Assembly: GCA_030141605.1 (NCBI GenBank)
Contig: JAQGDQ010000164.1
Location: 354,694-418,693, forward strand
DNA: 64,000 bases
Reading direction: 5' to 3'
From: Tubiluchus corallicola
Taxonomy: Eukaryota > Priapulida > Priapulimorpha > Priapulimorphida > Tubiluchidae
Part shown: piece by piece, positions 1 to 11,470 of the stretch
Position numbering within the stretch: the stretch's first letter is position 1
How the letters are laid out: each line of letters opens with the position of its first letter
Made by a program: the position numbers and the translations under genes
Notes under the pieces: generated by a model
What the model was told of the DNA's origin: nothing
The model's database searches: none
What the model saw: only the letters and a program-made list of their open reading frames with translations

Positions 1-208
1 TCTTGTGGCAACAATTTTATCGATATTAGATTCGATCGCCGATTATTATGCTTGTGCGAAAACATGTCATGTGCCACCACCCCCATCTCATGCAGTGAAT
101 CGCGGTTTGACCATTGAGGGAGCCTGCAGTCTTTTGTCTGGTGCTGTGGGGTGTGGGCATGCTACAACGACCTATGCAGGAAACATCGGGGCCATGGGCT
201 TGACAAAG
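1..208 (+). CDS. SLC23 transporter exon (partial at window edge)
   Basis: Reading from base 2 (CTT), the exon is open and ends K|GT at 208/209 (AAG|GTACAC, phase 0). It encodes the segment ending in GNIGAMGLTK, the NAT-family signature next to the substrate site. The exon continues upstream of the window. Confidence 0.88.
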
Positions 209-2980
209 GTACACAATTGACCACTCCTCACAGTCATGTACTCATCATTTTTTTGTTAACTTTATTACTAGAAACAGTGTCTTATGTTATAAGTTAGTAG
301 CTTGAATAGCTTCTTATGTTTACAAGTCACTGTCCTATTCTCACAGAACAAGCTGTTGTGATTATTATTTTGTACTATTGTCTTAATAATTACATTTTTT
401 TGTTTTTATAGTATTTATAGTAATTATAGTATTTAAATGTGTTTTAATCTTAGTGAAGTTATGTAGTTCCCTTAGAGACGTGACTGGGGTATTTTCAGAT
501 CGCTTTTTTGTGGCGAGGTCTGTGGCTGAACAGTAGGATTCCCATGCTTCACACGAGTGCCGTGTGTTCAGTACTTGCTCTGGGGGTATCAAGCTTAAAC
601 TTTGACTGCCTTATATAGCTTCAGTACCTTTTGAGCAAAAAGATTTTCACCAACTTTTAAAATGACTGTAATCTGCTTCATTATTATCTTGCCCACACAG
701 GTTTTTGACAAGCCGTTTTGAAACAAACAGAGGACATATTATAGTAATTGTTGGCATTACTTGTCTTGCCGGTTAAAGGCTTTTTGTGCAGAAAGATTTG
801 AAAACAATTTTAAACTACCAACCTGGCAGGTTTGAAAACAGTCTGAAAATGTTTTGAGGTACTGTGTCAACACTCAAATCGTTTTGAAAATGATTTCAAA
901 TGGTTTGCACTTACCGTGTGAAGAAAGGTCATAATGACTCCGGTCGTTTTACAAGCAATTAGAGTAGACTTTGCCTTTGATTGCTTTGTGCTTTCCCGAA
1001 GTGTGTAAGAATATCAAAGTTGATTAGCTTTACAACTGCATTATTTGTCTTTACATTGTCATTGCGATGTCATGTTCACAAATATATTACATTTTGTTAG
1101 GTTGCAAGTCGTCATGTATTTGTGGCCGTCGGCATCATCTACATGCTGTTTGGAGTGATTGGCAAGTTTTCCGCAGTTTTTATCACGATTCCTCATCCGG
1201 TGCTCGGTGGTGCACTCATTACCATCACTGGAGTATTTATTGGAGTAATCCTGTCAAACTTGGAACACATATCCTTATCTTCTTCCCGCAATCTCACGAT
1301 CATCGGCACATCGCTTGTCGTTGGCTGGATGGTGCCGTACTGGCTCGAAACTGTGCCTGATGCTATTAATACGGGTACAAGATTTATTTTTAAATGCTGA
1401 CACTCTGTATTCATGTTTATTCTTCCAATAATTTTCTATCATAAAAAGTATCATGGACTTCATTCTGTTTAGGTAGTGCAACTGCGGACAGTGTACTGAA
1501 GATGTGTTTAGGCAATGCTAATTTGGCTGGTGCCGTGTTTGCTTGTATACTGGACAATACTGTACCAGGTATTATACTAGTTTACTTATTTTTGTTTTTC
1601 GTAAGTGAAGAGGTAAACTCACTTTTTGTTTAAGATGATGCTAGTATACACTACTGTTCCTTTCTGTCAATAGATGGCACCGTAAGCTTTTTGTTTTGCA
1701 ATACTGTATGGAAGGAAGTGTTTACAGTATTTGTGCCATCATCTATTAAATTTATAATTGAACTAAAAGAAGCATGTTTTTAAGACTATTGGCAGCTTAA
1801 CAGGCTGAAAGCAGTAAGATTTTGTTTTATTCAGTTCATAAACCGCGAGCCTCCTGATTTTTTTTATTAATCTAATTTTTATCATGTTGGCAAGTATAAG
1901 AGGCATTTAATATCCTTCTAGTAGTTTTTTTTTGTTTTTTATGTCTTGTTTTATCACCCTAATCTTCCTGCTTCTATTGTTTAAGTAAAACTAAATACAA
2001 CTACAATTATGTTATTCCCTAGGCTTTTGCACATCAGCCAAATAACTGCTTTGCAAGCACACCATTACTATAGTGCAAATTAGGAATCAAATAAAATTTC
2101 ATATTTTACCTAAATAACTATTTTCAAAATAACTAATTTTAGCTATACCCATGTGCCTTATCACATACTGTATGAACAACCGCAGCAGGCGTTGGTAGGA
2201 TGTCTACTTGAGCTGCTCTGAATCATTTAACTGGTTTTACAGTGGGTGTAAATTACTGTAATTTGCAGTTTTGTTGATTTTCATGGTAAATTGCTGTTCA
2301 CCTGCTATTATGTCCTGTCATAAACCTTAGACTGGACGATTATGGATTTTCCTATGTGTAAAAATTCACCATCCTTTTTAACGCTCGTGAACATGCAAAA
2401 TAATTTCTCGCTTTCGTTGGTTCACCACTTTGGTCTGACGTATTCATTATTATATTATGCTTGTCATAATTTGTTTAGGTGCTTATTGTACAGTCTGCCT
2501 TGTTCCCAACTCTAGTATGCCCAAACTCTTGACCAGACAGTGTTTTATAGGTTAATTACTGTGTTCAACCTTGACATGAACATTGCTGAGTTTACACCCT
2601 GTGGCTAATGTCCCACATCCTGATAGTAATTGTGCCTATACAGACTGGTTCCATGCTTTCTCAGAATTCCCCTTTATTATTTCTCTCTAGCCACCTGTTT
2701 GGTGTGTGACATGTGTAGCGCCACTACCATGATGTCTTTTCTAAAGGTAAGATTTGTTAATCACATTTTTGATTTGTTAATAGGTACAGATGAAGAAAGA
2801 GGAATCACGGCTTGGAGAGCAGAACGCGTGGCATCTGACATGGAGCATTATGACGAAGGAGTGGAAGTGTATCAGCCTCCACTTCCCAAGTTCATCAAGA
2901 GGAGCCGTTGGCTCAGATATGTGCCATTTTTACCCAGTCCTGTGGCTCCTGTCTATGCTTCAGATAATTATTCTTTGTGA
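1..2980 (+). CDS. SLC23-family nucleobase/ascorbate transporter, 3' part (4 exons)
   Basis: Joining 1-208, 1101-1374, 1473-1568 and 2784-2980 gives one open frame ending at the TGA at 2978-2980. The protein part resembles the C-terminal half of SLC23 (NAT/NCS2) membrane transporters, which move nucleobases or ascorbate across the plasma membrane with Na+ or H+. Visible marks are the ATTTYAGNIGAMGLTK signature segment, the PHPVLGGA motif of a later helix, several hydrophobic helices and a charged cytoplasmic tail after the last helix. All introns are GT-AG and phases match. The N-terminal half, with the first helices, lies before base 1. The first residue of the family signature ([Q/E/P]-N-x-G-x4-T-[R/K/G]) is Gly, so substrate cannot be read by analogy with vertebrate SVCT proteins. 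Family call is strong; substrate unknown. Confidence 0.9.
1101..1374 (+). CDS. SLC23 transporter exon
   Basis: Acceptor TTTTGTTAG|GTTGCA and donor ACGG|GTACAA bound 274 nt, phase 0 in and phase 1 out. It encodes VASRHVFVAVGIIYMLFG, then PHPVLGGALITITGVFIG and further helices, characteristic of the SLC23 C-terminal domain. Confidence 0.9.
1473..1568 (+). CDS. SLC23 transporter exon
   Basis: 96 nt between TGTTTAG and CCAG|GTATTA, phase 1 to phase 1. Encodes a short hydrophobic segment ending ACILDNTVP, the last helix region of SLC23 proteins. Confidence 0.85.
2784..2980 (+). CDS. SLC23 transporter last coding exon
   Basis: Acceptor GTTAATAG|GTACAG, phase 1. Encodes the cytoplasmic tail (GTDEERGITAWRAE... 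then PLPKFIKRSRWLRYVPFLP) and the stop at 2978-2980. The GT(D/E)EERG..W start of the tail and the basic RSRWLRYVPFLP block are typical of animal SLC23 C-termini. Confidence 0.87.
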
Positions 2981-5013
2981 TGGTAGTATGTGATTGTTTG
3001 AAATTAATGAGTTTAGGAAAACATTTTAAATTTCACAGCAAACAGCCTAAATGTGTTAGGTAATAGAGGTACTAGAAGAGAATTCACTGTGTTGTTGAAA
3101 CGAAAAGATGGCAGACGGTGTACCTGTTTGCCGTAAGTATTTTTACATATTTTCCTAACAGGGTTAGAAGTAGAAAGAAGCAAAAGTTTCAAGGTGCAAA
3201 TATCTTAGTGCATTACTAAAGTGCAAAATATTAACATAATTATGCAAACGTAATTGCTTGTGGTTCTTGCAAAATCAGTGGATTTTCTATATCACCAATA
3301 TTGCCTTTACGGATTTCCCGCTTCCTTTTGCTAAACTTTACCTTTGTTATACAAGACATTTCCGAGTTGTATGCTTGGGTTATTTGCATCTCATAGTATA
3401 TCTTGGGGCATGATATGTTAGCAGTGTTGGAATGGATTCAATACAGTCAACCCGGAGTCATTAAACTCTGATTAAAATTAACCACAAAGTTGGGACTTAG
3501 GCCAGATTTTAACCAGCGACACGTGTAAATGTCCCCCGAATCAAATGGGACCTTTGTCGGGATTTTCAAATATTTCCTTTCTTTCAGTCAAACTTAGTTC
3601 AAAAATTCATACCTAAACTTGAAGTTAAAATTCGTGAATTTGTGTGTTATGACAACTTGATTTGCATGACTTCCTATCAACGTGAATGCAATGGTACTCT
3701 TGCGCATAAATCAGTAGACACTTCAAATGATTTTATGCGTTTAATGGTGTAGTTAAGCAGTACAAATATATCATGTTTTTTGGATATTTTTCATTATTGT
3801 TGTTGCAATTTACAGACACTGTATGTTGTGATTGTCCTAACAATTTTGTTGCATTTTGCTAGTCATAGACGCTACACATGTTCTGATATTAGAGTCAGCT
3901 GTTGGGTCACTTAGGTGTTTAAGTCACGTAGCATAGGGTGCTTTACATGAAACCCGGTAATATTAGAAATTGTAATTGCCATAGGTATTTTGGTATGTTT
4001 CTTCCAAGTAACCATTTTTTGCTTTTTTGTGAAAAGCATTGATGACTGAATTAGGGTTTCTTCTAATCATGTGGTTTAATCTGATTTCTGATACATCAGC
4101 AAGTTTTAATTACTTTTCATCCACATCGAGTCTTCCCGTACAGAAATGTTATACAGTGTTGGTTATTTATCTAATATGTAATATATATTTGAGATAGATG
4201 GGTGTAAGGTGTAAGATTTTAGCCTGTGTCAGGGTAGACAGTAGCTTCACTGTACAATCAAAGTTATACGAGACAATCAGGAAGAGATTAATTATTCCAA
4301 ATTATTTTTTTACTTTTTGATTTTACTGTTTTTAATTGCTTTGCTTAAATTTTTATTTTTGAACTTGATCAGTTTTGGTACATTTATTTAATGTTTTCGT
4401 AATAATTAGTTGAGTTCATTTGCCTATGTTCTAATCAAATGAAGGAAATAATTTCTTCTGCTTTATTACTTAATTCGTATTTTGTGAGTTTCAACAATCC
4501 TTTTATCCTTGATTCACACTCTGAAAGCATGACTTATCTGCTTTGAAAAAGTATGTCTCAGGAAGTCTTATCAAAGGACTATATTTTTTACAAGTCTTTG
4601 AAGGGACCAGCTAATTTAATGTTAAAAATGATGCTATTATTGGTTTGACTTGTATTGTTAGAAATATGGCTAGCTTGTAATTTTGCGCACATTATTGCTT
4701 TGCAATAGCAGCTGATTTTACTGTTTTATGCAGGTTAGCTTATGTGCTTTAAACTTTAAAAACTAGTATTTCTTTCAGAAGGTTTCCTTTTCGTAGTTTA
4801 TGATTTGTTTTTGTCAGCTTTGTAATAATTACGAATAGATTATGCGATCCGTTGCCATTTTGCATACAGATTTTTGAAACCCGATTTTCATTTCTGGATT
4901 TGTAGTTAGTTTTTAAGCTTATATGTTGCTACTGTAGCTAGATAAGTGTGTATTGCCTTTTAGGCTTTTTGATCATTTACAAAGGTTAGTGTTTTAAAGA
5001 AAGCTGCAGGGCT

Positions 5014-5212
5014 AAGTGGTGTTTACCCAGCATCCGGTTTTCCATCTTGCAGAATAGCCGCGGAGAAAAAATCAATAGGAAATAACTGCAGAAAAAGAGT
5101 AACGCAAATGCAGGCAGCTTAAACGGGTGCATTGAAAATATATATAAACCAATTTTATTTATTCCGCACCCCCAAAATGTATACGCATCCGGATGCTGGG
5201 TAAACTCCACCT
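5014..5212. mobile_element. Short inverted-repeat element (MITE), copy 1 of a family
   Basis: Left end AAGTGGTGTTTACCCAGCAT (5014 on) and the reverse complement of the right end, AGGTGGAGTTTACCCAGCAT, match over about 24 bp. The interior has no ORF of note. A related interior sequence recurs in inverse orientation at about 37958-38095 in a PMCA intron (shared TTTTTCTGCAGYTATYTCC and CTATTGATTTTTT blocks), so this is a dispersed family. Confidence 0.7.
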
Positions 5213-5923
5213 TAGGGTGTTTTCACACACATTGTACCGAGTAGGCGATACGTTGTCATCAGTTTGCCCTTATAAAAGTTACATTTTAAATAAATAGCTG
5301 TTTTAGCTGATTCACAAAAGCACAACAACCATTTGGCAATAATGAGGTAACTTTCTGGGAAACTACAGCATGTAAGGAATTCCTTTATATTTCTTCAACT
5401 ATTGTAAATTTGTAGGATTCGTGAACAATCCTTTGATTCTTGTAGTGGCGAATTGTTGTTAACTCTCGCCTCACATTACTGAAATGTGTTTGTAGAACAG
5501 AAGTACTTAGTTCCCTGCAATTGTGTACATTCTAAATGCTTAAATGTAGAGCTTAACTGCTATTGCAGAAAAATTGCATATCTGTCATGATGATAAACTT
5601 ATGTAGTTGTTGAAACCCATATCAGCCCATATAAATATTCAGTGTAATTGAGATTTGCTGTTTTATTTTCGTTGAATATTGTTCTCGTCGGCCAGTGTTC
5701 CGTGTATAAAATATTATTTAAGATGTTGTTTTAATGTACTGACTACAGTCTGATTGACAATGCTGTATTGCGTACATTGCTGCAAAGTGACTGTGAACTT
5801 ATGTAATTTCACTTAGCAAGTGTAAGATTTAGGAGTTTTTGCACTGCAGGATAGGTAGTGTCCGTGATCATGTATGCTGTAAAATTTTTACTCTGCTTGT
5901 TTAGCAATTACTGTATCAAGGTG

Positions 5924-6529
5924 GTGGCGGCTCGTGCATAGGTACTGTGGTACTGCAGCACCCCCTGTTTTCACTCATTATTATCGATAATATTCAATAT
6001 ATGATCTTTTTTCTTTAGCTCTTTTTTATACTTGTGAGCAACTGGAGCATGTGAGGGAAGTACAATTTGCTTTCCTGCCCAAGCAACGCAGTGTTTGGCT
6101 GCTGTGCACATGTGGCCATGCGCACATGTCTGAACTAACACGCTGTACGATATCGTCTGCTGCTAGGTAGAAAAGCACTGTCTGTATCACAGTAACAATT
6201 GCCACGTGCTTACCGTCTACCGTCGTATTCTTGGATATGATAGTGTAAATTTAGCGTGTTTGCTTAAAACAAATTATTTAATAATGGACGCCTTACATCC
6301 CCAACAAATAAGTTTTGTGATTGTAAGTGAACTACAACAGCTTATTTTTTTGCAATTGTCTCCCCATGAAAAAGTTTCAGTGAAAAAAAGAGGCCGTTCA
6401 ATACCTGATCTTCAAATATAGCTGCAACATTAAAATTACATATGTTTGTTACATTTTACACAGTAGTAAAACAATGGCTAAAAATTTTCTGAAGGAGCAC
6501 CCCCACTAATTTTAGCTACGAGCCGCCAC
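5924..6529. mobile_element. hAT-like non-autonomous element
   Basis: Ends are exact 12-bp inverted repeats, GTGGCGGCTCGT (5924-5935) and ACGAGCCGCCAC (6518-6529). A degenerate G/C-rich GGGGGTGC-type block follows inside each end. The GTGGCGGCTCGTG terminus resembles hAT-type ends seen in many animal genomes. I could not find a convincing 8-bp target duplication. The internal 71-codon ORF at 6206-6421 has no recognisable transposase motif. Confidence 0.5.
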
Positions 6530-8109
6530 AGACTAGCAGTGTGAGAACATAACAAAATTAGATATCCTTGCAATTTGATTTTATTGTTTCCTAACATTTT
6601 CTCATGTATTTAACTAATACATCAATGCTATTGTTGAAGTGCGTTTTTTATGCGAGACTTAAACTTAATATTATGACTCATTTTTTCCTACATGTTTTTA
6701 ACATATATTTACATGTCAGAAGGCAAATATGTATTATAAAATTGCAAGTAGACTGTGTGATAAATCGGTTTTTCTGAATTTTTCTTTTCTATTACTGGAA
6801 CATTTTGCAGTTTAAACTACTTTCTACTTGTCTGTTGATCTCTAACTTACAGTGCCTCCTGTTTCTTGCCAATAGATGTTATCATGTTGTGTCTATTATA
6901 ATATTATTGCCACTGTTTACAGTATAAGTCTCGCCATCTATTAAAATTTTATTAAACTAATAACTAGTGGAAATTTGTTTCCACATTAATTTTGAGCATT
7001 TTTATCTGTAAATAATTTATAACATGAAGCGTTTATTAACTTAGGAAAACTGAAAACTTATAAGGAGGCACGTTATAATGCTTCGCGTATTTCAAATTAT
7101 TCTAACAATCTGTATCTCAGGCAATCTATATTTTTCTTAAATTCATGTTGCTGTATTTCTAAGATGTCGTTTTTCAGCCAAGATGATCATTCACTGTTAT
7201 GATGTATTGTAAATACACTGTTGTACTTATGATGAAATTGAGAACTGTAGACTTTTTTCTTTAATTGACATTTGGTTTTTAATGGAAGACTTTGTATAAG
7301 TATCATGGGAATTCAGTCACCTTTTCTTTCTGTCAGTTTTTCCAGAGGCACGTGAATTCTGCTGTGCAGTTTACAAACTAATTCTGTACTATTAGATTCA
7401 AAATAGTAGATGTGTAATGATCAAAGTAAGAATGCAAGAAAAAGGGCAAAGCGGGGAAAAAGAGAAGGGTAGCCTTTTGTAGACGAATCGAAACGATTTG
7501 AACTACCTCAGCTGGTCAGAGCTAAAACTGTGGAAGTGAGAGAAAGAATGAAATAATTCTGCTGTAACTTTCTTATCGGGCTACTGATAATTGTATTCGG
7601 GGTTGGGAACTCCTGTCTTGAATTTTTGGTCCTGACCCGAATCCGGGTCACGTTCACTTCATGCTGAACCCGAAATATCTCGACCTTGAACTCAGTTAGC
7701 GTTCTGAACCCCGACCTCGAGCAGCAGCAAATCCCTATCTGAACCTTGACCCCCCAATGAAGTCTAGAAATTTGAAGTCAGTATATTTTTTAAATTGTTT
7801 CTTTATACAAAGTCAAATTCTCAAATTTGACAAAATAGAAAGCCAACTGTCTTGGAACAGACAGAATTTTGAAAAGATTCAGTTTTTTGTAGAATTTCCT
7901 GCATGTTTGGTTCATCTGAAACTTTTGTGTGGCTTTTTTGTCAGACTAAAATTAATTAATGATTTTTAATCTCACTTTCGCAGTATAGTTGGTATCGTTA
8001 AGTTTTTATATTTATTTATCATTATTTTAAGTATGATAATTTTTATATTCTGAACTCGCGTTCACCCTGCTGTTTGTGTGTAAGTTTTGAGGCAGCTGAT
8101 TCATTCAAA

Positions 8110-8410
8110 GCAGTGCTGGCAGTGAGCCAGCTACAACGTCTGATTGGCTATTGCGAGGTGGATCCCTGCCAGCTGATTGGCGTTTCCCGGATCCCTCTAT
8201 TGATCTGTCTGCAGTCGCTCAAATCGTAAAGCTGGATAGCTTGAAGCTGTTACGGAAGCAGAGATTTTGTTACTGTTTAGCCCTTGCGGATTATGACCAT
8301 GGCTTTACGTTGTCAGTGATACTGCAACATTGCATTTGGCTTGCAGTGATCACCATAGTGACAGAGTATTGTGAACAGTTAATTTCGTGCAAGGCGGATT
8401 TTTAATCAGA
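8110..8410. promoter_or_regulatory. CCAAT-box-bearing, GC-richer patch; possible promoter or 5' non-coding exon of the Hcp gene
   Basis: Two ATTGG (inverted CCAAT) boxes, in CTGATTGGCTATT near 8140 and AGCTGATTGGCGTT near 8175, lie about 35 bp apart in a patch richer in G+C and CpG than its surroundings. The Hcp start codon is 3 kb downstream, but its first coding exon is preceded by a splice-acceptor-like TGGTAATTGCAG just before the ATG, implying an upstream non-coding exon. Linking the two is inference. Confidence 0.25.
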
Positions 8411-8429
8411 TTAAAAACAGGCCCTACTT

Positions 8430-8500
8430 TACTGTATAGTGAACAGTCTGTTAGAGTGTATCAGAGTATTGTGAACAGTCTGATAGTGTATCAGAGACGG
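8430..8500 (+). repeat. Short tandem duplication, ~30 bp unit, 2 copies
   Basis: The block GTGAACAGTCTG...AGTGTATCAGAG occurs twice in direct succession (about 8440-8465 and 8469-8495), with a further partial TGAACAG copy upstream near 8370. Confidence 0.6.
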
Positions 8501-10319
8501 TGTCTGAATAGCGATTACCCAATAAAGTGAGTAATATCACACATCTGTGAATTTGTGTATTTTTGCAGTAACGTAGTGTTTAGTAAATTAGTGTTTAAAG
8601 CACTATAGAAGTGTTTTACCTACAATAGCGTTTAGAGTAGTTTAAGCACCTAAAGGTATGTACACAGGTGTGTTTTTCTAGAAATGTGTTGTGTCGGATA
8701 CTGCTGCATTCCTTTTTAACTAACTTGTCCATGTTTCCATGTAACATGACATTGTAATTTTCCGTTTATAATCATTACAATGTAAATGTACTGTTGTCAG
8801 CTAGTGCACGTGTTATGTCACAAAATGTTGTAGTAGTCCCATAATCCCATTCTTAAATTACAAAGCATGAAATGTTTTGTAATCAAATCAGTAATGACAT
8901 GGCTTCTGGATCAAATCGTGCAGTTGTCGGTTTTGGCTTTACGCTTCATCTGGTAAGTCTCAACAAGTATGGATTTGATGTACTCCAGCACATATGTTGT
9001 GTTTAGCTTAATATTATCACTGTCTGTTTTATGCAACATGTTTCATTGACATTATTATTAAACTGAACGTTTTTGACCAATTTTCAGTAGCCTTTCAAAT
9101 GCTGAGTTTTTAAAGCACTTAGTCTAGATTGCAAGTCATTAAGTTATTCGCTTATTGAGTTTTTGCTTGCCAACTGCCAGGATATGTCTTTTAGAATGAC
9201 ATTTATTGTTGTCATGAATCTGACTCTTTGTGAACTTGCCATTTAGAACACCATTTATTGTTGCTGTGGTATCCCTTTTATCGTAAACTTTTAACACGGA
9301 GGAACTTTATTATGATGTCATAATAAAACAATGGCTAAAACTTATTACATGAACAAAATCGAGAACAAAATCATGGCGAAATAGACAGTTTTATAATATT
9401 CTGAAATTTGTTAGATACTCATAGATACACATTTGTTTTAAAAATCTTGAATTAGCTGACATTAGAATTGAAATTAAAATGACATAATTATGTTAAATCT
9501 TTTGACAAAGTACATTATAGTGACTATAGATTTATATCAGCATGAAAATTGTTTAAAATTCACTGTAATTTTCATTTTATGTAGATTCACTGAACTTTAT
9601 TGCCGGCACAGCAAAGAAGGCAAAAACTACATCGTCTCACATTATCTTGTCTATTTAACTTAAACACAGCCTTACAAAAATCAGCATGTAATGCTCAATA
9701 ATCGTGAAATTTGAACTTCTGAAGTTTAACGCATCTTTGAAAAAAATGCAAATCTCTCACCTCAAAAAATCTCCCGGCCACCATTAATAATTTGCAGTAG
9801 AAAATCTTAGTTATTTGCATTAGAAACACGCTGTGCACCAGCTTCTAGCAGATTAGTCAAAAATTAAAGTTTTAGCGTTCCAGGAACTTGACTGAAATGA
9901 ATTTACGAGACCAGCGTCAGTATTTTTACTGTTATCATTACCATTGCACATGAAACATTGCGCAAGTTCAGTTCATGCATCACTACTGACCTCATTAAAA
10001 GTGCAATCTGCCCTCAGTAGCACAAGGTGCACTATATACATGTCATTACTAGGACAACATGCCCCATAATGTACGAGCATTAGAACAAGATGCACCATTA
10101 ACATTATTATCAGTGGAACAAGTTGCCCTGTGCGCTCAGATCATTAGAACAACGCGCCCTGCTGTGCAATATTGGATTTTACAACAAAATATCTTTATTA
10201 CCTTGTAACGTGCCATGTAGATTGCTATCAGGACAAGCTGTTCAACTGCGTTCACATACGCATGCACACACACGCGCACATACACATTAGGAAAGCCTAA
10301 CATCTAATTAATTGAGGAA

Positions 10320-10410
10320 GGAAGCACTGAAAAATTGCAGACTGACCAGGATTTGAACCCAGCACCTCACTGCTTACATAGTAGATTGTTCACACGCACA
10401 TGAAGTACAG
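10320..10410 (-). repeat. tRNA-derived SINE-like fragment
   Basis: On the minus strand the block contains GGGTTCAAATCCTGG, a good pol III B box (reverse complement at about 10347-10361), followed by a SINE-like tail. No intact tRNA cloverleaf is visible. Confidence 0.45.
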
Positions 10411-11286
10411 TGTGAACTGATTAAATATGTTTGTATAGATATATTGTAATTGGGTCAATATTACTATATAAAGCTGAACACAATGCATGCCCTAGAATAG
10501 ATTAAATCTATACTTGTTGATGTTTACCAGATGAAGCACAGAAGCAAACGTTACCATGGCATTTCTTTTTAGCAGAACATCGTGATCATTGTGATACCTG
10601 CTTAAATAAGAACTTGTATGCTAGAAATAACAATAAATAGCAATAACATGTTTCTCAAGAAATAATTAGCTATGTTTACTATGTATTTCTCTGATGTTTT
10701 TCTCAAAATAAAGTAATGGCCATTCACCATTCTTAGTCTCTTGTCTGTAAACAGTGCAGTACGAAAAAGCTCTAAGACGAGCAGCCCTTAATTTCCCATT
10801 TACATCTTATTTCCAGGGGTATATGCATGCGCATAGGTGTTGGCTAATTATAATAAATCACTTTATATTGTTCTATTAACATACCAGTCTTCAACATTTC
10901 TCTCTTGTCTAAACTAGACAAATTCAGGTCAACATAAAACTGTTATCTTCTTTCAGTGTTGGTGCAAGATGCTAAAATGAGGATAAACATTTTGTCTTGA
11001 CATTTACACAAATAACAAAATAACAGTAACAATGACTTCATTTTTAATTGCTTGTTATTTTTGTGTGTTTACCAGCCACAACATGCTGTCAATTCGCATT
11101 TTTGCGTAAGTTAATGAAAATTTTGCAAATTTTCTCTTTTATTAAATTGACCACATAAACACCTGCTATAGTTACTTTAAAGCAGTTGCTGACAGAAACG
11201 TGGGAAATAAAGGTATAATTTTATAACCTTTTTGGTTGGTAATTGCAGATATTGTGCTAGCACAGATAAAATAACTTCCGAAGAAG

Positions 11287-11470
11287 ATGGCTTCCACATT
11301 GTTGAGAGCATTGTTACGTGCCACAACTGTGCGCTATCTAACAGCAGGGCGATGCAGTGTTTTAGAGAGACACGTGGCTCCCTTTAACAGGACTATTTTG
11401 CGAAATCTTGGAGAGGTTAAGTTGAGAAGCTATACCACAAAAGCCAGAGCAGCGAATGCCGATACTGAAG
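11287..11470 (+). CDS. Hcp exon 1: mitochondrial presequence
   Basis: Starts at the ATG in GAAGATGGCT. Encodes [18 protein letters not shown] and onward, with no acidic residue before position 27, many Arg, and LRSY|TTKA as a likely R-3-type cleavage site. Donor GAAG|GTATTA, phase 1. This targeting region is a separate exon ahead of the enzyme core, which begins in the next exon. Confidence 0.88.

Larger units (their letters stand above)
2981..8060. other. Intergenic region with scattered MITEs
   Basis: AT-rich, no recognisable coding exon on either strand. Beyond the SLC23 3'UTR it contains the inverted-repeat elements at 5014-5212 and 5924-6529 listed separately. Short open frames here (for example 6206-6421 and 7757-7969) have no recognisable family. 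Confidence 0.6.
8411..11286. other. Intergenic / 5' flank of the Hcp gene
   Basis: AT-rich with no supported coding exon. It holds the ~30-bp duplication at 8430-8500, a SINE-like B-box block near 10349-10361, and, immediately before the Hcp ATG, a pyrimidine-containing acceptor-like site ending near 11248. Confidence 0.5.

Noticed and set aside
2630-2783. Start of a separate small gene before the last SLC23 exon
   Set aside because: Intron read-through into the exon at 2784; acceptor phase fits the SLC23 transcript.
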